A program made the translations under genes and the position numbers. A stretch of DNA of 49,976 nt from Thermoanaerobaculia bacterium (GTDB taxonomy: Bacteria; Acidobacteriota; Thermoanaerobaculia; Thermoanaerobaculales; Sulfomarinibacteraceae), in the NCBI GenBank assembly GCA_027061805.1, contig JAMOWA010000028.1, positions 1 to 49,976 on the forward strand, written 5' to 3'. Shown here one piece after another: positions 26,658-37,379 of the stretch. The notes under the pieces are model-generated. The model worked only from the letters and a program-made list of their open reading frames with translations, was not told where the DNA came from and did not search any database. Position 1 is the stretch's first letter. Each line of letters begins with the position of its first letter.

Positions 26658-26843
26658 CTACCAGCTCGCCTTGGTCACGCCGGGGAGGTATCCCTCCAGC
26701 GCGAGCTTCCTGAAACACACGCGGCACAGCTGGAACTTGCGCATGTAGCCACGGGGCCTGCCACAGAGACGGCACCGGTTCCGCTGCCGAACCTGGAACT
26801 TCGGCTTCTTCAATGACTTTGCCATCAAAGATTTACGAGTCAC
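26658..26843 (-). CDS. rpsN: Ribosomal protein uS14, short zinc-binding (type Z)
   Basis: 61 residues, the short form. Zinc ligands C24-x2-C27 and C40-x2-C43 ([20 protein letters not shown]). GTG start at 26843: the residues before the internal ATG align with other type-Z uS14 proteins, and AGGAGG lies just upstream. It assembles late in the 30S head. Eight bases after rplE. Confidence 0.96.
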   Translation of the reverse strand: MTRKSLMAKSLKKPKFQVRQRNRCRLCGRPRGYMRKFQLCRVCFRKLALEGYLPGVTKASW

Positions 26844-26851
26844 GACTCCTC

Positions 26852-27394
26852 CTATCGACGCTGAAAGGGCATCCCGAGACCGGCGAGCAGGGCACGGGCC
26901 TGGTCGTCGCTGGGAGCGCTCGTTGTGATGGTGATGTTCATGCCGACGGTGCCTTCCACCTTCTGGTAGTCCACCTCGGGGAAGATCAGGATGTCCCGGA
27001 CGCCCAGCGTGTAGTTGCCGCGGCCGTCGAAGGCCGAGACGCTCACACCCCGGAAGTCCCGCACACGCGGCAGGGCAATGTTGATCAGCCGCTCGAGGAA
27101 CTCGTACATCCTCTCGCGGCGCAGGGTCACCTTCACGCCCACGGGCATGCCCTCACGGAGCTTGAACGCGGCGATGGACTTGCGGGCCTTGCGGATCACG
27201 GGCTTCTGCGCCGTGATGTTGGCCATCTGTTCCATGGCGGACTCCAGGAGCTTGGCGTTCCTGGAGGCCTCGCCGACCCCGATGTTGCAGGTGATCTTCG
27301 TGATCCGCGGCACCTGCATGGGGTTCTTCAGGTCGAACTCCTTCACAAGCTGCGGAAACACGTCCTCGCGGTACTTCTCCATCAAGCGCGCCAT
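26852..27394 (-). CDS. rplE: Ribosomal protein uL5
   Basis: 180 residues, normal length. Signatures [20 protein letters not shown], the [20 protein letters not shown] segment, and [20 protein letters not shown] near the C-terminus. It binds 5S rRNA and bridges to the 30S head and the P-site tRNA. GGAGG lies four bases upstream of the ATG. Confidence 0.97.
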   Translation of the reverse strand: MARLMEKYREDVFPQLVKEFDLKNPMQVPRITKITCNIGVGEASRNAKLLESAMEQMANITAQKPVIRKARKSIAAFKLREGMPVGVKVTLRRERMYEFLERLINIALPRVRDFRGVSVSAFDGRGNYTLGVRDILIFPEVDYQKVEGTVGMNITITTSAPSDDQARALLAGLGMPFQRR

Positions 27395-27402
27395 CGTCCC
27401 TC

Positions 27403-27729
27403 CTAACGGTCGAGAATCGCGCCATCGACCTTGGCCACCCGCACCTTGCGGCCGTCCTCCAGGATCGAGTATCCGACCCGGGTGGGACGTCCGCTCTCGG
27501 GCGAGACGACCATCAGATTCGAAACATGGATGGGGGCCTCGCGCTCCACGATGCCACCCTGGATGTTCTTGGAAGGGTTGGGCCGGGTGTGGCGCTTGAC
27601 GAAGTTCACGCCCTCCACCACCACACGGTTCCGGCCGGGATCCACACGCAGGACCTTCCCGCGGCGGCCGCGGTCCTTTCCGGCAATGACCTCGACCATG
27701 TCACCCTTCTTGATCTTGAGCTTCGCCAT
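27403..27729 (-). CDS. rplX: Ribosomal protein uL24
   Basis: 108 residues. KOW motif near the N-terminus ([20 protein letters not shown]), then [20 protein letters not shown]. It is an early assembly initiator of the 50S subunit, bound near the 5' end of 23S rRNA. GGAGG lies four bases before ATG; 9 bp after rplN. Confidence 0.96.
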   Translation of the reverse strand: MAKLKIKKGDMVEVIAGKDRGRRGKVLRVDPGRNRVVVEGVNFVKRHTRPNPSKNIQGGIVEREAPIHVSNLMVVSPESGRPTRVGYSILEDGRKVRVAKVDGAILDR

Positions 27730-27738
27730 GGCGTCCTC

Positions 27739-28110
27739 CTACAGAACCTCGGGAGCAAGCGACACGATCTTCATGAACCGGCGCTCCCGGAGCTCCCGCG
27801 CCACCGGACCGAACACGCGGGTGCCGAGCGGCTCCTTCTGGGCGTTGATCAGCACCGCCGCGTTCTCGTCGAATTTGATGTAGGAACCGTCCTTGCGGCG
27901 CGTCCGCGCCCGGGTCCGGACGATGACCGCCCGCACCACGGTCCCCTTCTTGATCTCGGACTCCGGGGCGGCCTCCTTCACGGAGCACACCACCACGTCG
28001 CCGATCCCGGCGTACCGCGGGGCCGCCGACCCGCCGAGCTGACGGATGGCCATCAGCTTCCGGGCCCCAGAGTTGTCCGCCACCTTGAGCATCGTTCCCA
28101 TCTGGATCAT
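27739..28110 (-). CDS. rplN: Ribosomal protein uL14
   Basis: 123 residues, canonical length. Starts [20 protein letters not shown]; signature [20 protein letters not shown] and [20 protein letters not shown]. It lies at the subunit interface beside uL19. ATG 28110 has GGAGG seven bases upstream; the open frame to 28197 continues into the rpsQ gap and is not used. Confidence 0.97.
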   Translation of the reverse strand: MIQMGTMLKVADNSGARKLMAIRQLGGSAAPRYAGIGDVVVCSVKEAAPESEIKKGTVVRAVIVRTRARTRRKDGSYIKFDENAAVLINAQKEPLGTRVFGPVARELRERRFMKIVSLAPEVL

Positions 28111-28133
28111 GGCCTGGCCTCCACTGCCTTCAA

Positions 28134-28400
28134 CTACTGCGCCCGCGCAATGATCTTGCGCACCCGCCACCGCTTGCGCGCAGAAAGCGGCCGGCACTCC
28201 TCGATGACCACACGGTCACCCACGTTGCAGGTGTTCTCCTCGTCGTGGGCCATGAACTTGGAGGTGGTCCGCATGAAACGGCGGTAGAGGGGATGCATCA
28301 CGAAGTTCTCGACCTTCACCACCACCGACTTGTCCGGCGCGTTGGAGGTCACCACACCCACCTTCGTGGACTTGCGCGGTTTCTGCACCTTCTCGCTCAT
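28134..28400 (-). CDS. rpsQ: Ribosomal protein uS17
   Basis: 88 residues, normal length, OB-fold. Signatures [19 protein letters not shown] and [20 protein letters not shown]. It is an early-binding 30S protein. Start overlaps the rpmC stop by four bases (ATGA). Twenty-three bases separate it from rplN. Confidence 0.97.
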   Translation of the reverse strand: MSEKVQKPRKSTKVGVVTSNAPDKSVVVKVENFVMHPLYRRFMRTTSKFMAHDEENTCNVGDRVVIEECRPLSARKRWRVRKIIARAQ

Positions 28401-28600
28401 CCTGCACTCTCCTCGTTCCGTCGCTCGTTGAGGACGGTCAGCACCCGCGCGATGTCCCTCCGGACCTCGCGGATCTTCACCGGGTTCTCGATCTGCCCCG
28501 TGGATTTCTGGAAGCGAAGCTTGAAGAGCTGGTCTTCGAGATCGCTCAGCATCCTCTGGAGCTCCTCGGCCGACTGTTCACGAAGCTGCGCCGCCTTCAT
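28397..28600 (-). CDS. rpmC: Ribosomal protein uL29
   Basis: 67 residues, all helical. Starts [20 protein letters not shown], with the family segment [20 protein letters not shown] and [14 protein letters not shown]. It lies at the peptide tunnel exit and helps dock trigger factor and SRP. It overlaps both neighbours, rplP and rpsQ, by four bases each. Confidence 0.97.
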   Translation of the reverse strand: MKAAQLREQSAEELQRMLSDLEDQLFKLRFQKSTGQIENPVKIREVRRDIARVLTVLNERRNEESAG

Positions 28601-29013
28601 GGCATCTCACTCCTCGTGATGAACCGGGTCTTGATGGGAAGCTTGTGGGCCGCCAGGCGCATGGCCTCGCGGGCCACGGACTCCGGCACACCCTCCATCT
28701 CGTAGAGGATGCGGGCCGGCTTCACCACCGCCACCCACTGCTCGGGGTTGCCCTTGCCCTTGCCCATCCGGGTCTCCAGGGGCTTCTTGGTCACGGGCTT
28801 GTCCGGAAAGATCCGGATCCACACCTTGCCACCACGCTTCACGTGACGGGTCATGGCCACACGGGCGGCCTCGATCTGCCGGGCGGTGATCCAGCCCGCC
28901 TCCAGGGCCTGCAGGGCGTAGTCTCCGAAGGAGAGCGTGGACCCCCGGTAGGCCAGACCGCGACGCCGGCCGCGCTGCTGCTTCCTGTACTTGACCTTCT
29001 TCGGCATCAACAT
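28597..29013 (-). CDS. rplP: Ribosomal protein uL16
   Basis: 138 residues, normal length. Starts [20 protein letters not shown]; signature [20 protein letters not shown] and [20 protein letters not shown]. It lies near the A site and helps position tRNA. GGAGGAG eight bases before the chosen ATG (29013); an in-frame ATG two codons on is possible. Confidence 0.97.
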   Translation of the reverse strand: MLMPKKVKYRKQQRGRRRGLAYRGSTLSFGDYALQALEAGWITARQIEAARVAMTRHVKRGGKVWIRIFPDKPVTKKPLETRMGKGKGNPEQWVAVVKPARILYEMEGVPESVAREAMRLAAHKLPIKTRFITRSEMP

Positions 29014-29028
29014 GGCGTCATCTCCTCC

Positions 29029-29685
29029 CTACAGGTGGCGGCGGAAACCGCGCGCCCGGTGGCGCTCTCCGCGGTACACCCACACCTTCACGCCGATCAC
29101 GCCGTAGGTGGTGAAGGCCTCGGCGAACCCGTAGTCGATGTCCGCCTTGAGGGTGTGCAGGGGCAGGCGTCCCTGCTGGTACCACTCGGAGCGCGCGATC
29201 TCGGCACCGTTGAGGCGGCCCGAGCACTTGATCTTGATCCCCTGGGCTCCGAAGCGCAGGGCGTTCTCCTGGGCCCGCCGCATGGCACGCCGGAAGGCCA
29301 CCCGCCGCTCCAGCTGCCGGGCGATGTTCTCCGCGATGAGCTGGGCATCCACCTCGGGGCGCTGGATCTCCTGGATGTTGATGTGGATGTCCTGCCCGTA
29401 GCGCCGCATGAGATCGTCACGGAGCTTGTCCACCTCGGCGCCCTTGCGGCCGATGATGATGCCGGGACGTCCGGAGAGGATGTTCACGCGGAGCTTGTTG
29501 GCCGTCCGCTCGATGTCCACGGCGCTCACCGCGGCGTTGGACAGGCGCTGCTTGAGCTCCGACCTCAGCTGCAGGTCCTCGTGCAGGAGGTGCGCGTAGT
29601 CCTTCTTGCCGGCATACCACCTGGAACGCCAGGTGTTGTTGTAGCCGAGCCGGAACCCGTACGGGTGTGTCTTCTGTCCCACCAT
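29029..29685 (-). CDS. rpsC: Ribosomal protein uS3
   Basis: 218 residues. Starts [22 protein letters not shown] domain with [21 protein letters not shown]-terminal signature [20 protein letters not shown] and [14 protein letters not shown]. uS3 lines the mRNA entry channel and contributes to helicase activity. Short gaps on both sides (15 bp to rplP, 7 bp from rplV). Confidence 0.97.
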   Translation of the reverse strand: MVGQKTHPYGFRLGYNNTWRSRWYAGKKDYAHLLHEDLQLRSELKQRLSNAAVSAVDIERTANKLRVNILSGRPGIIIGRKGAEVDKLRDDLMRRYGQDIHINIQEIQRPEVDAQLIAENIARQLERRVAFRRAMRRAQENALRFGAQGIKIKCSGRLNGAEIARSEWYQQGRLPLHTLKADIDYGFAEAFTTYGVIGVKVWVYRGERHRARGFRRHL

Positions 29686-29692
29686 ATCCTCC

Positions 29693-30037
29693 CTAGTTCT
29701 CGCGAACGCCGAGCTCGACGGTGATGTGGCACATCCGCTTGAGGATGCGGTGCCACCGGACCCACTTCGAAGCGGGACGGCCGCGCTTGAGCCGCGGACC
29801 CTCGTCCACCGTGATCCTCGTGACGAAGACCGTGCCCTCGTCCACGCCGGGATTCGCCTGCTCCAGGTTCGCCATGGCGGACCGCACCAGCTTCTCGAGA
29901 TCCTTCGCCGCGTACTTGTTGCTCAGGCTGAGCATGCTGAGCGCGCGGGTGACCTGCTGGCCGCGGATCATGTCGGCCACGAGGCGGACCTTCTGCGGCG
30001 AGGACCGATAGTAGCGCAGTTTTGCTCGTGCTTCCAT
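29693..30037 (-). CDS. rplV: Ribosomal protein uL22
   Basis: 114 residues, normal length. Starts [20 protein letters not shown]; ends with the extended hairpin ([20 protein letters not shown]) that lines the exit tunnel. Two ATGs are adjacent (30040, 30037); the second is five bases after AGGAGGAG, so I used it. Confidence 0.97.
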   Translation of the reverse strand: MEARAKLRYYRSSPQKVRLVADMIRGQQVTRALSMLSLSNKYAAKDLEKLVRSAMANLEQANPGVDEGTVFVTRITVDEGPRLKRGRPASKWVRWHRILKRMCHITVELGVREN

Positions 30038-30050
30038 CATCTCCTCCTGC

Positions 30051-30326
30051 CTAGCGGCCCTTGTCCTTCTTGCCGGTGTGCCCGCGGTAGGTCCGGGTGA
30101 GCGCGAACTCGCCCAGCTTGTGGCCCACCATGTTCTCCGTCACGTAGACCGGGACGAACTTGTGACCGTTGTGGACGGCGATGGTGAGTCCCACCATGGC
30201 CGGCGTGATGGTCGAGCGGCGGGACCAGGTCTTGATCACACGCTTGTCGCCCGACGCGATCACCGCCTCCACCTTCTTCATCAGGTGGTCGTCGACGAAC
30301 GGGCCCTTGCGGATTGAACGTGCCAT
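30051..30326 (-). CDS. rpsS: Ribosomal protein uS19
   Basis: 91 residues, normal length. Starts [20 protein letters not shown]; signature [20 protein letters not shown] and [20 protein letters not shown]. uS19 pairs with uS13 in the 30S head. ATG directly follows AGGAGGAGGAG; 9 bp after rplB. Confidence 0.97.
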   Translation of the reverse strand: MARSIRKGPFVDDHLMKKVEAVIASGDKRVIKTWSRRSTITPAMVGLTIAVHNGHKFVPVYVTENMVGHKLGEFALTRTYRGHTGKKDKGR

Positions 30327-30335
30327 CTCCTCCTC

Positions 30336-31160
30336 CTACTTCCGGTTCCGCCGCGACACGATGAGCCGGTCCGAGGCCTTCCGGCGGCGCGTCTTGGCAC
30401 CCTTGGTGGGCCAGCCCCAGGGCGAGACCGGATGACGGCCCTTGTTGCGTCCCTCACCACCACCGTGGGGGTGGTCCACCGGGTTCATGGCCGTGCCGCG
30501 GGTCTGGGGGCGGATGCCCAGCCAGCGCGAACGGCCCGCCTTGCCGATGGAGAGGTTGGAATGCTCCACGTTCCCCACCTGGCCGATGGTGGCCATGCAT
30601 GTGGAGAGCACCATCCGCATCTCGCCGGAGGGGAGACGCAGGGTGGTGTACTTGCCTTCCTTGGCCATGATCTGGGCCGAGGCGCCGGCGGACCGGACCA
30701 TCTGGGCACCCTTGCCGGGCTTGAGCTCCACGTTGTGGACCAGCGTACCCAGGGGGATGTTGCCCAGCGGCATGGCGTTGCCGGGGCGCACATCCACCTT
30801 GGCGCCCGCGATCACCGTGTCGCCCACCTTGAGCCCAACGGGGGCCAGGATGTAGCGCTTGTCGCCGTCGACGTAGTGCAGCAGGGCGATGAACGCGGAC
30901 CGGTTCGGGTCGTACTCGATGGTGGCGACCTTGCCCGGAACGTCGAACTTGTTCCGCTTGAAGTCGATGATCCGGTAGCGGCGCTTGTGACCACGGCCGC
31001 GATGGCGGGACGTGACGTGCCCGTCGTTGTTGCGTCCGGACGACCGCTTCTTGCCCTCGGTCAGCTTCTTGAACGGCTTCGACACCGTGAGCTCGGAAAA
31101 GTCGAGAACGGTGACGAACCGGCGCCCGGGCGATGTGGGCTTGTAGCTCTTGATACCCAT
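30336..31160 (-). CDS. rplB: Ribosomal protein uL2
   Basis: 274 residues, normal length. Starts [40 protein letters not shown] region; C-terminal signature [20 protein letters not shown] with the conserved His needed for peptidyl transferase function in E. coli. GGAGG lies five bases upstream of ATG; 10 bp after rplW. Confidence 0.98.
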   Translation of the reverse strand: MGIKSYKPTSPGRRFVTVLDFSELTVSKPFKKLTEGKKRSSGRNNDGHVTSRHRGRGHKRRYRIIDFKRNKFDVPGKVATIEYDPNRSAFIALLHYVDGDKRYILAPVGLKVGDTVIAGAKVDVRPGNAMPLGNIPLGTLVHNVELKPGKGAQMVRSAGASAQIMAKEGKYTTLRLPSGEMRMVLSTCMATIGQVGNVEHSNLSIGKAGRSRWLGIRPQTRGTAMNPVDHPHGGGEGRNKGRHPVSPWGWPTKGAKTRRRKASDRLIVSRRNRK

Positions 31161-31170
31161 CCCGGCCTCC

Positions 31171-31464
31171 TCAGATACCTTCGAAGAACTCGGGGGTCTT
31201 GGACCCCGGAGCCAGCTTCACGTACGCCTTGCGGACGAGGGGGCGGTGGCTCACCACCCGGCCGTACCGCATGACGGGCTTGCCCTTCCTGTTGACGATG
31301 TGGACGTCCACCACCTTCACGTCGAACAGCTCCTCGACGGCCTTGCGCACCTCGATCTTGTTGGCACGGCGATCCACCTCGAAGCACACCGTGTTCTCGC
31401 GCTCCTGGGCGAGGGTGGTCTTCTCGGTGATGACCGGTCTCAGGATGATCTCGCGCGCCTTCAT
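31171..31464 (-). CDS. rplW: Ribosomal protein uL23
   Basis: 97 residues, normal length. Starts [20 protein letters not shown]; the segment [20 protein letters not shown] and [15 protein letters not shown] is family-typical. It lies at the tunnel exit and docks SRP and trigger factor. The longer open frame (to 31842) is a shadow of rplD; the chosen ATG overlaps the rplD stop by four bases. Confidence 0.97.
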   Translation of the reverse strand: MKAREIILRPVITEKTTLAQERENTVCFEVDRRANKIEVRKAVEELFDVKVVDVHIVNRKGKPVMRYGRVVSHRPLVRKAYVKLAPGSKTPEFFEGI

Positions 31465-32084
31465 GACAGCACCTCCACCAGCGCCTTGATGGACTCCTCC
31501 GAGGCCACGATCCACCGGTGGTTGAGCACCTCGTAGGCGTTGAGCGACCGCGCGTCCAGGGCCTTCACCCCGGGGCGGTTGCGGCTCGCCAGGTAGAGGT
31601 TCAGGTTCTCCACGCCATCCACCAGCAGCACCTTCTCGTCGCCGAGCCCCAGCCTGCCCAGCCGCTCCAGGAACGCCTTGGTCCTGGGCTCGGGCAGCTC
31701 GAGGCTGTCGAGGATCACGATCCGGCCCTCGGCGGCACGCTGGGACAGCACGCCGGCCAGCGCGTTCTTCCGGGCCTTCTTGTTGACCTTCATGACGTAG
31801 GAACGGGGCTGCGGTCCGTGGACCGTGCCACCGTGCCGCCACAGGGGCGACCGGCGGTCACCGGCACGGGCGCGGCCCGTGTGCTTCTGCTTCCACGGCT
31901 TGGCGCTCGTGCCCTTGACGTCGGAGCGGGTCTTGGTCTTGTGGGTGCCGCGGCGACGGGAGGCCAGGTACGCGCGCACCACCTCCCACACCAGGTGCTC
32001 GCGCACCTCGCGGGCGAAGACCTCGTCGGGGAGCTCCACGGAGCCCACGACCTCGTTGTCCCAGTTCTTCACATCCATCTTCAT
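31461..32084 (-). CDS. rplD: Ribosomal protein uL4
   Basis: 207 residues, normal length. The RNA-binding loop GTHKTKTRSDVKGTSAKPWK and QKHTGRARAGDRRSPLWRHG extends to the tunnel constriction; C-terminal Rossmann-like part (KVLLVDGVENLNLYLASRN). In E. coli L4 represses the S10 operon; no leader of that kind can sit here, because rpsJ follows tuf by 3 bp. ATG 32084; an in-frame ATG two codons on is possible. Confidence 0.97.
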   Translation of the reverse strand: MKMDVKNWDNEVVGSVELPDEVFAREVREHLVWEVVRAYLASRRRGTHKTKTRSDVKGTSAKPWKQKHTGRARAGDRRSPLWRHGGTVHGPQPRSYVMKVNKKARKNALAGVLSQRAAEGRIVILDSLELPEPRTKAFLERLGRLGLGDEKVLLVDGVENLNLYLASRNRPGVKALDARSLNAYEVLNHRWIVASEESIKALVEVLS

Positions 32085-32100
32085 GATCCCGCCCCTCCCC

Positions 32101-32727
32101 TCACGAAACCTTCACGATGCGCAGGTAGGAGTTGCGGGCCCCGGGCACCCCACCCTTGAGGAAGAGGAGGTTCCGCTCGGGATCCACCTTCACCACCTGG
32201 ACGTTCTTGACGGTCACCTTCTTGTTGCCCATCTGGCCCGGCATGCCCGCGCCCGGGAACACCCGGGAGGGGTAGGCCGCGGCGCCGATGGAGCCCGGGG
32301 CACGGTGGAACATGGACCCGTGGGTCGCCCGGCCGCCACCGAAGTTGTGCCGCTTGATGACGCCCTGGAAGCCGCGCCCCTTGGAGGTCCCGCTCACGTG
32401 GACCGTTTCGTTGGGCTCGAACATCTCCACGAGCACCGCGTCGCCCGGGGCCGTCTCGTCGCCCGGCTCCACCGGGACCTCCGCCAGGAAGCGCGTGGGC
32501 GGAATGCCCGCCTTGGCGAAGTGGCCCGTGATGGGCTTCGTGGCCTTTCGGGGGGGCTTGCCCTCCACCAGGCCGATCTGGGCGGCCTCGTACCCGTCGG
32601 TGTCCGTGGTCTTCCGCTGGACCACCACACACGGCCCCGCCTGGACGACGGTCACCGGGATGACCCGGCCCTGGTCGTCGAAGACCTGGGTCATGCCGAT
32701 CTTCTTGCCGAGGATTCCCTTCACCAT
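32101..32727 (-). CDS. rplC: Ribosomal protein uL3
   Basis: 208 residues, normal length. Starts MVKGILGKKIGMTQVFDDQG; signature FHRAPGSIGAAAYPSRVFPG with GMPGQMGNKKVTVKNVQVVK. An early 50S assembly protein that reaches the peptidyl transferase centre. ATG 32727 follows GAGG by five bases; the frame open to 32766 lies in the rpsJ end. Confidence 0.97.
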   Translation of the reverse strand: MVKGILGKKIGMTQVFDDQGRVIPVTVVQAGPCVVVQRKTTDTDGYEAAQIGLVEGKPPRKATKPITGHFAKAGIPPTRFLAEVPVEPGDETAPGDAVLVEMFEPNETVHVSGTSKGRGFQGVIKRHNFGGGRATHGSMFHRAPGSIGAAAYPSRVFPGAGMPGQMGNKKVTVKNVQVVKVDPERNLLFLKGGVPGARNSYLRIVKVS

Positions 32728-32734
32728 GATCGCC

Positions 32735-33055
<321 letters not shown>

Positions 33056-33058
33056 GAC

Positions 33059-34252
33059 TTACTCCAGGATGTCGGTGATGGAGCCGGCGCCCACGGTGCG
33101 GCCGCCCTCGCGGATCGCAAAACGCAGACCCTTCTCCATCGCAATCGGGGTGATCAGCTCGACCTCGATGTTCACGTTGTCTCCCGGAAGCACCATCTCC
33201 ACCCCCTCCGGCAGCGTCACCGAACCCGTGACGTCCGTCGTCCGGAAGTAGAACTGCGGACGGTACCCGTGGAAGAACGGAGTGTGACGACCACCCTCCT
33301 CCTTCGTCAGGATGTACACCTCGGCCCGAAACTTCGTGTGCGGCGTGATCGACCCGGGCTTCGCCACCACCTGACCACGCTCCACTTCCTTCCGCTCCGT
33401 CCCACGCAGCAACAGACCAACATTGTCGCCAGCCTGGCCCTGGTCCAGCAGCTTCCGGAACATCTCCACGCCCGTCACCACACGCTTCATCGTCGGACGA
33501 ATCCCAACGATCTCCACCTCCTCACCCACCTTCACCACCCCACGCTCGATCCGACCCGTCACCACCGTCCCACGACCAGAAATCGTGAACACGTCCTCGA
33601 TCGGCATCAGGAAATCCTTGTCAACATCCCGCTCGGGCAACGGAATGTACTCGTCCATCGCCTTCACCAGCTCCCAGATCGACGCACACTCCTCAGAATC
33701 AGGATCCGACGACTCCAACGCCTTCAACGCCGAACCCCGAATCACAGGAATCTCGTCCCCGGGAAACTCGTACTCGCTCAAAAGCTCCCGAACCTCCAAC
33801 TCCACCAGGTCCAGAAGCTCCTCGTCGTCCACCATGTCCACCTTGTTCATGTACACCACGATGTACGGCACCCCCACCTGACGCGCCAGCAAGATGTGCT
33901 CCCGCGTCTGCGGCATCGGACCGTCTGCCGCCGACACCACCAGCACCGCACCGTCCATCTGCGCCGCCCCAGTGATCATGTTCTTCACGTAATCCGCATG
34001 ACCGGGACAGTCCACGTGCGCATAGTGACGATTCTCCGTCTGATACTCCACGTGCGCCGTGTTGATCGTGATCCCACGCGCCTTCTCCTCCGGCGCCTTG
34101 TCAATCGAATCAAACGGCGTGAAATCCGCCAGACCCTTCGCCGCCAGCGTCTTCGTGATCGCCGCCGTCAACGTCGTCTTCCCATGGTCAACATGACCAA
34201 TCGTCCCGACGTTCACGTGCGGCTTCGTCCGCTCAAACTTCTCCTTGGCCAT
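33059..34252 (-). CDS. tuf: Elongation factor Tu (copy 1)
   Basis: 397 residues, full length. GTPase motifs GHVDHGKT (19-26), DCPGH (81-85), NKVD (136-139) and SGS-type G5 (RGSALKAL); domains 2 and 3 are intact. It delivers aminoacyl-tRNA to the ribosome. Codon use is strikingly unlike the neighbours: Ala mostly GCG, Gly GGT/GGG, Arg CGT/CGG, Leu TTG/CTG, Thr ACG, while flanking ribosomal genes use C-ending codons. The final ~45 bases (Gly-Arg-Thr-Val-Gly-Ala-Gly onward) switch back to C-ending codons. GGGAGG five bases upstream of ATG. The last 114 coding-strand bases visible in both copies match copy 2 (49863-49976) exactly. Confidence 0.99.
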   Translation of the reverse strand: MAKEKFERTKPHVNVGTIGHVDHGKTTLTAAITKTLAAKGLADFTPFDSIDKAPEEKARGITINTAHVEYQTENRHYAHVDCPGHADYVKNMITGAAQMDGAVLVVSAADGPMPQTREHILLARQVGVPYIVVYMNKVDMVDDEELLDLVELEVRELLSEYEFPGDEIPVIRGSALKALESSDPDSEECASIWELVKAMDEYIPLPERDVDKDFLMPIEDVFTISGRGTVVTGRIERGVVKVGEEVEIVGIRPTMKRVVTGVEMFRKLLDQGQAGDNVGLLLRGTERKEVERGQVVAKPGSITPHTKFRAEVYILTKEEGGRHTPFFHGYRPQFYFRTTDVTGSVTLPEGVEMVLPGDNVNIEVELITPIAMEKGLRFAIREGGRTVGAGSITDILE

Positions 34253-34265
34253 TCCTGCCTCCCTC

Positions 34266-36353
34266 TCAGGCGCCGAGCCCCTTGGCCCGGGCCACGAGTT
34301 CGTCCGCCAGCTGCTTGGGAACCTCGTCGTAATGGTCGAACTGCATGGTGTAGGTGGCTCGCCCCTGCGTCGCGGACCGGAGGTCCGTGGCGTAGCCGAA
34401 CATGGCCGCCAGCGGCACGTGGGCCGTCACCACCTGGAATCCGGCCTTGGGCTCCATGCTCACGATGCGCCCGCGCCGGCTGTTGAGGTCGCCGATGACG
34501 TCTCCCATGTACTCCTCGGGAGTCACCACCTCCACCTCCATGATGGGCTCCAGCAGCACCGGACGCGCCTTCTTCGCCGCGTCCTGGAAGGCCATGGAAC
34601 CCGCCACCTTGAAGGCGATCTCCGAGGAATCCACCTCGTGGTAGGAGCCGTCGTAGAGGGCCACGCCCACGCCCACCAGCGGGTAGCCCGCCAGAACGCC
34701 GCGTTCCATGGCCTCCCGGACGCCGATCTCCACCGGCTTGATGAACTCCTTGGGGATCACACCCTGGGTGATCTCGTTCTCGAACTCGAAATCGGTCCCG
34801 TCGGTGAGGGGCCAGATCCGGATCTTGGCGTGACCGTACTGGCCGCGGCCTCCGGACTGGCGCACGAAGCGGCCCTCGCCCCTCGCCTCCTCCGTGATGG
34901 TCTCGCGGTAGGCCACCTGCGGCCTGCCGATGTTGCCCTCGATGCTGAACTCCCGCGTGAGCCGGTCGACGATGATCTCCAGGTGGAGCTCGCCCATGCC
35001 GGAGATGATGGTCTGGCCCGTCTCCTCGTCGGTCATCACGCGGAAGGTGGGGTCCTCCTGGGTGAGCTTGCCGAGGGCCATGCCGAGCTTGTCCTGGTCC
35101 GCCTTGGTCTTGGGCTCGATGGCCACCGAGATCACGGGCTCCGGGAAGTGCATGGCCTCCAGCACGATGGGCCTGGCAGGATCGCAGATGGTGTCGCCGG
35201 TGGACACCGACCGGAGCCCCACCGCGGCGCAGATGTCACCCGCGTAGACCTCGTCGATCTCCTCACGCTTGTTGGCGTGCATCTTGAGGAGGCGGCCGAT
35301 GCGCTCCTTCTTGCCGGAGGTGGCGTTCACCACGGAGGTCCCCGTGGCCACGTGGCCCGAGTAGACCCGCATGAAGGCCAGCTGGCCCACGTAGGGATCG
35401 GTCATGATCTTGAAGATCAGCGCCGCGAAGGGCTCGTCGTCGTCGGCGTGGCGCACGTCGAGCTCGCCGGTGTTCGGGTCGTGCCCCTCGATGGGCGGCA
35501 CGTCCAGCGGCGAGGGCAGGTAGTCCACCACCGCGTCGAGCAGCGGCTGCACGCCCTTGTTCTTGAAGGCGGAGCCGCACAGCACCGGCACGATGTGGCC
35601 GGCCAGGGTCCCCTCGCGGAGCCCCCGGCGGATCTGCTCCTCGGAGAGCTCCCCGTCGCCCAGGTAGACGTCCAGCAGGTCCTCGCTGCTCTCCGCCACG
35701 CCCTCCAGGAGGCGCTCCCGGTACTCCTCGGCCTCGGCCCGGTACTCCTCGGGGATCTCCTCCACGTGGTACTCGGCGCCCAGTGTCTCGTCCAGGTACC
35801 GGAAGGCCTTCATGGTCACCAGGTCGATGACGCCCGCGAAGGTCTCCTCGCTCCCCAGTGGGATCTGGATGGGCACCGGGTTGGCCTTGAGCTTGTTCCG
35901 CATCTGGTCCACCACGCCGGCGAAGTTGGCGCCCACGCGGTCCATCTTGTTGATGAAGGCCACCCGCGGAACGTGGTACCGGTCGGCCTGGCGCCAGACC
36001 GTCTCGGACTGGGGCTCCACACCGCCCACGGCACAAAAAACAGCCACCGCACCGTCGAGGACGCGGAGGCTGCGCTCCACCTCGGCCGTGAAGTCCACGT
36101 GGCCCGGCGTGTCGATGATGTTGACCCGGTGGTCCCGCCAGAAGCACGTGGTGGCCGCGGAGGTGATGGTGATGCCCCGCTCCTGCTCCTGCGGCATCCA
36201 GTCCATGGTGGCGGTGCCGTCGTGGACCTCACCGATCTTGTAGTTGATGCCGGTGTAGTACAGGATCCGCTCGGTAGTCGTCGTCTTACCGGCATCGATG
36301 TGGGCCATGATGCCGATATTCCGGACCTTGTCGAGCGGTATCTTTCGGGGCAT
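34266..36353 (-). CDS. fusA: Elongation factor G
   Basis: 695 residues, full length. GTPase motifs AHIDAGKT (17-24), DTPGH (81-85), NKMD (135-138); domains II-V follow, with family signatures such as [14 protein letters not shown] and the domain IV loop. It drives ribosomal translocation and, with RRF, recycling. Codon use is C-ending like the other genes here, unlike tuf. The Shine-Dalgarno (GGAG) is 12 bases upstream of ATG, a long spacing. It lies 42 bp after rpsG and 13 bp before tuf. Confidence 0.99.
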   Translation of the reverse strand: MPRKIPLDKVRNIGIMAHIDAGKTTTTERILYYTGINYKIGEVHDGTATMDWMPQEQERGITITSAATTCFWRDHRVNIIDTPGHVDFTAEVERSLRVLDGAVAVFCAVGGVEPQSETVWRQADRYHVPRVAFINKMDRVGANFAGVVDQMRNKLKANPVPIQIPLGSEETFAGVIDLVTMKAFRYLDETLGAEYHVEEIPEEYRAEAEEYRERLLEGVAESSEDLLDVYLGDGELSEEQIRRGLREGTLAGHIVPVLCGSAFKNKGVQPLLDAVVDYLPSPLDVPPIEGHDPNTGELDVRHADDDEPFAALIFKIMTDPYVGQLAFMRVYSGHVATGTSVVNATSGKKERIGRLLKMHANKREEIDEVYAGDICAAVGLRSVSTGDTICDPARPIVLEAMHFPEPVISVAIEPKTKADQDKLGMALGKLTQEDPTFRVMTDEETGQTIISGMGELHLEIIVDRLTREFSIEGNIGRPQVAYRETITEEARGEGRFVRQSGGRGQYGHAKIRIWPLTDGTDFEFENEITQGVIPKEFIKPVEIGVREAMERGVLAGYPLVGVGVALYDGSYHEVDSSEIAFKVAGSMAFQDAAKKARPVLLEPIMEVEVVTPEEYMGDVIGDLNSRRGRIVSMEPKAGFQVVTAHVPLAAMFGYATDLRSATQGRATYTMQFDHYDEVPKQLADELVARAKGLGA

Positions 36354-36395
36354 GTTGTCAAGGATCTCCTGCGTTCGGTTCGTTGTCTTCGTTGC

Positions 36396-36866
36396 CTACC
36401 AGCGGTAGTGGGCGAAGGCCTTGTTGGCCTCGGCCATGCGGTGCGTATCGTCACGCTTCTTGATGGCGCCGCCGCGGTTGTTGGCCGCGTCCAGCAGCTC
36501 CCCGGCCAGCTTCTCGGTCATGGTCTTCTCGTGACGCTGCTTGGCGTACCCCAGGAGCCACCGGATGGCCAGCGAGAGCTGGCGCTCCGAGCGGACCTCC
36601 ACGGGAACCTGGTAGGTGGAGCCACCCACACGCCGCGACTTGACCTCCACATGGGGCTTGGTGTTCTCCACCGCCCTCTTGAAGAGCTTGAGCGGGTCGT
36701 CCCCCGTCCGCTCCTCCATGATCTTGAGCGCGCCGTAGAAGATGCGCTCCGCGGTGGTCTTCTTGCCGTCCCGCATCACGGAGTTGATGAAGCGGGTCAC
36801 CAGCTGCGAGTTGTAGACGGGATCCGGAAGGATCTCGCGCTTGGTCACGGTTGCTCGGCGGGGCAT
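36396..36866 (-). CDS. rpsG: Ribosomal protein uS7
   Basis: 156 residues, normal length. Starts [20 protein letters not shown]; signature [20 protein letters not shown] and the closing segment [17 protein letters not shown]. It organises the 16S rRNA 3' major domain at the exit site. In E. coli S7 represses the str operon from the rpsL-rpsG gap; that gap is only 12 bp here, so the E. coli site is absent. Confidence 0.97.
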   Translation of the reverse strand: MPRRATVTKREILPDPVYNSQLVTRFINSVMRDGKKTTAERIFYGALKIMEERTGDDPLKLFKRAVENTKPHVEVKSRRVGGSTYQVPVEVRSERQLSLAIRWLLGYAKQRHEKTMTEKLAGELLDAANNRGGAIKKRDDTHRMAEANKAFAHYRW

Positions 36867-36878
36867 GGTCTCGTCTCC

Positions 36879-37253
36879 CTAGTTCTTCGGGCGCTTGGCG
36901 CCGTACTTGGAACGCTGCTGCCGGCGGCCCTCGACACCCTGGCAGTCCATGGTGCCCCGGATGATGTGGTACCGCACACCCGGAAGGTCCTTCACACGGC
37001 CACCCCGGATCATCACCTGCGAGTGCTCCTGCAGATTGTGACCCTCTCCGGGGATGTAGGCCGTCACCTCGATCCCGTTGGTGAGCCGGACACGGGCCAC
37101 CTTCCGGAGGGCCGAGTTCGGCTTCTTGGGCGTGGTGGTGAACACGCGGGTGCACACACCCCGGCGCTGCGGACAGGCCTGGAGCGCGGGGCTCTTGGTC
37201 TTCTCCGTCGCCGTTCGGCGTCCCTGGCGGACAAGCTGCGAAATCGTCGGCAT
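36879..37253 (-). CDS. rpsL: Ribosomal protein uS12
   Basis: 124 residues, normal length. Starts [20 protein letters not shown]; decoding-site loops [19 protein letters not shown] (K43, K44) and [16 protein letters not shown] (K88). The lysines matching E. coli streptomycin-resistance positions are unchanged, so it has the sensitive form. First gene of the str-S10-spc-alpha cluster; ATG 37253 is preceded by GAGAGAGG and lies about 90 bp downstream of a near-consensus promoter. The frame open to 37595 is not coding. Confidence 0.98.
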   Translation of the reverse strand: MPTISQLVRQGRRTATEKTKSPALQACPQRRGVCTRVFTTTPKKPNSALRKVARVRLTNGIEVTAYIPGEGHNLQEHSQVMIRGGRVKDLPGVRYHIIRGTMDCQGVEGRRQQRSKYGAKRPKN

Positions 37254-37350
37254 AACCTCTCTCTCCGATTCAGGATGGAAAAGCCAAGCGCAGAAGCGCC
37301 TGGCCGGCCTGCTGCATTCGGATTCCGGGCTCGGGACCCGGAGCCGCGGA

Positions 37351-37379
37351 AGAATACCCGGAACCGCCCCTGTTGTCAA
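37351..37379 (-). promoter_or_regulatory. Sigma-70-type promoter of the rpsL (str) operon
   Basis: On the minus strand TTGACA (37379-37374, perfect -35), a 17-base spacer, then TATTCT (37356-37351, 4/6 match to TATAAT). Transcription would start near 37344, giving a leader of about 90 bases. This is the clearest promoter in the window and it would drive the whole translation cluster. Confidence 0.82.
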
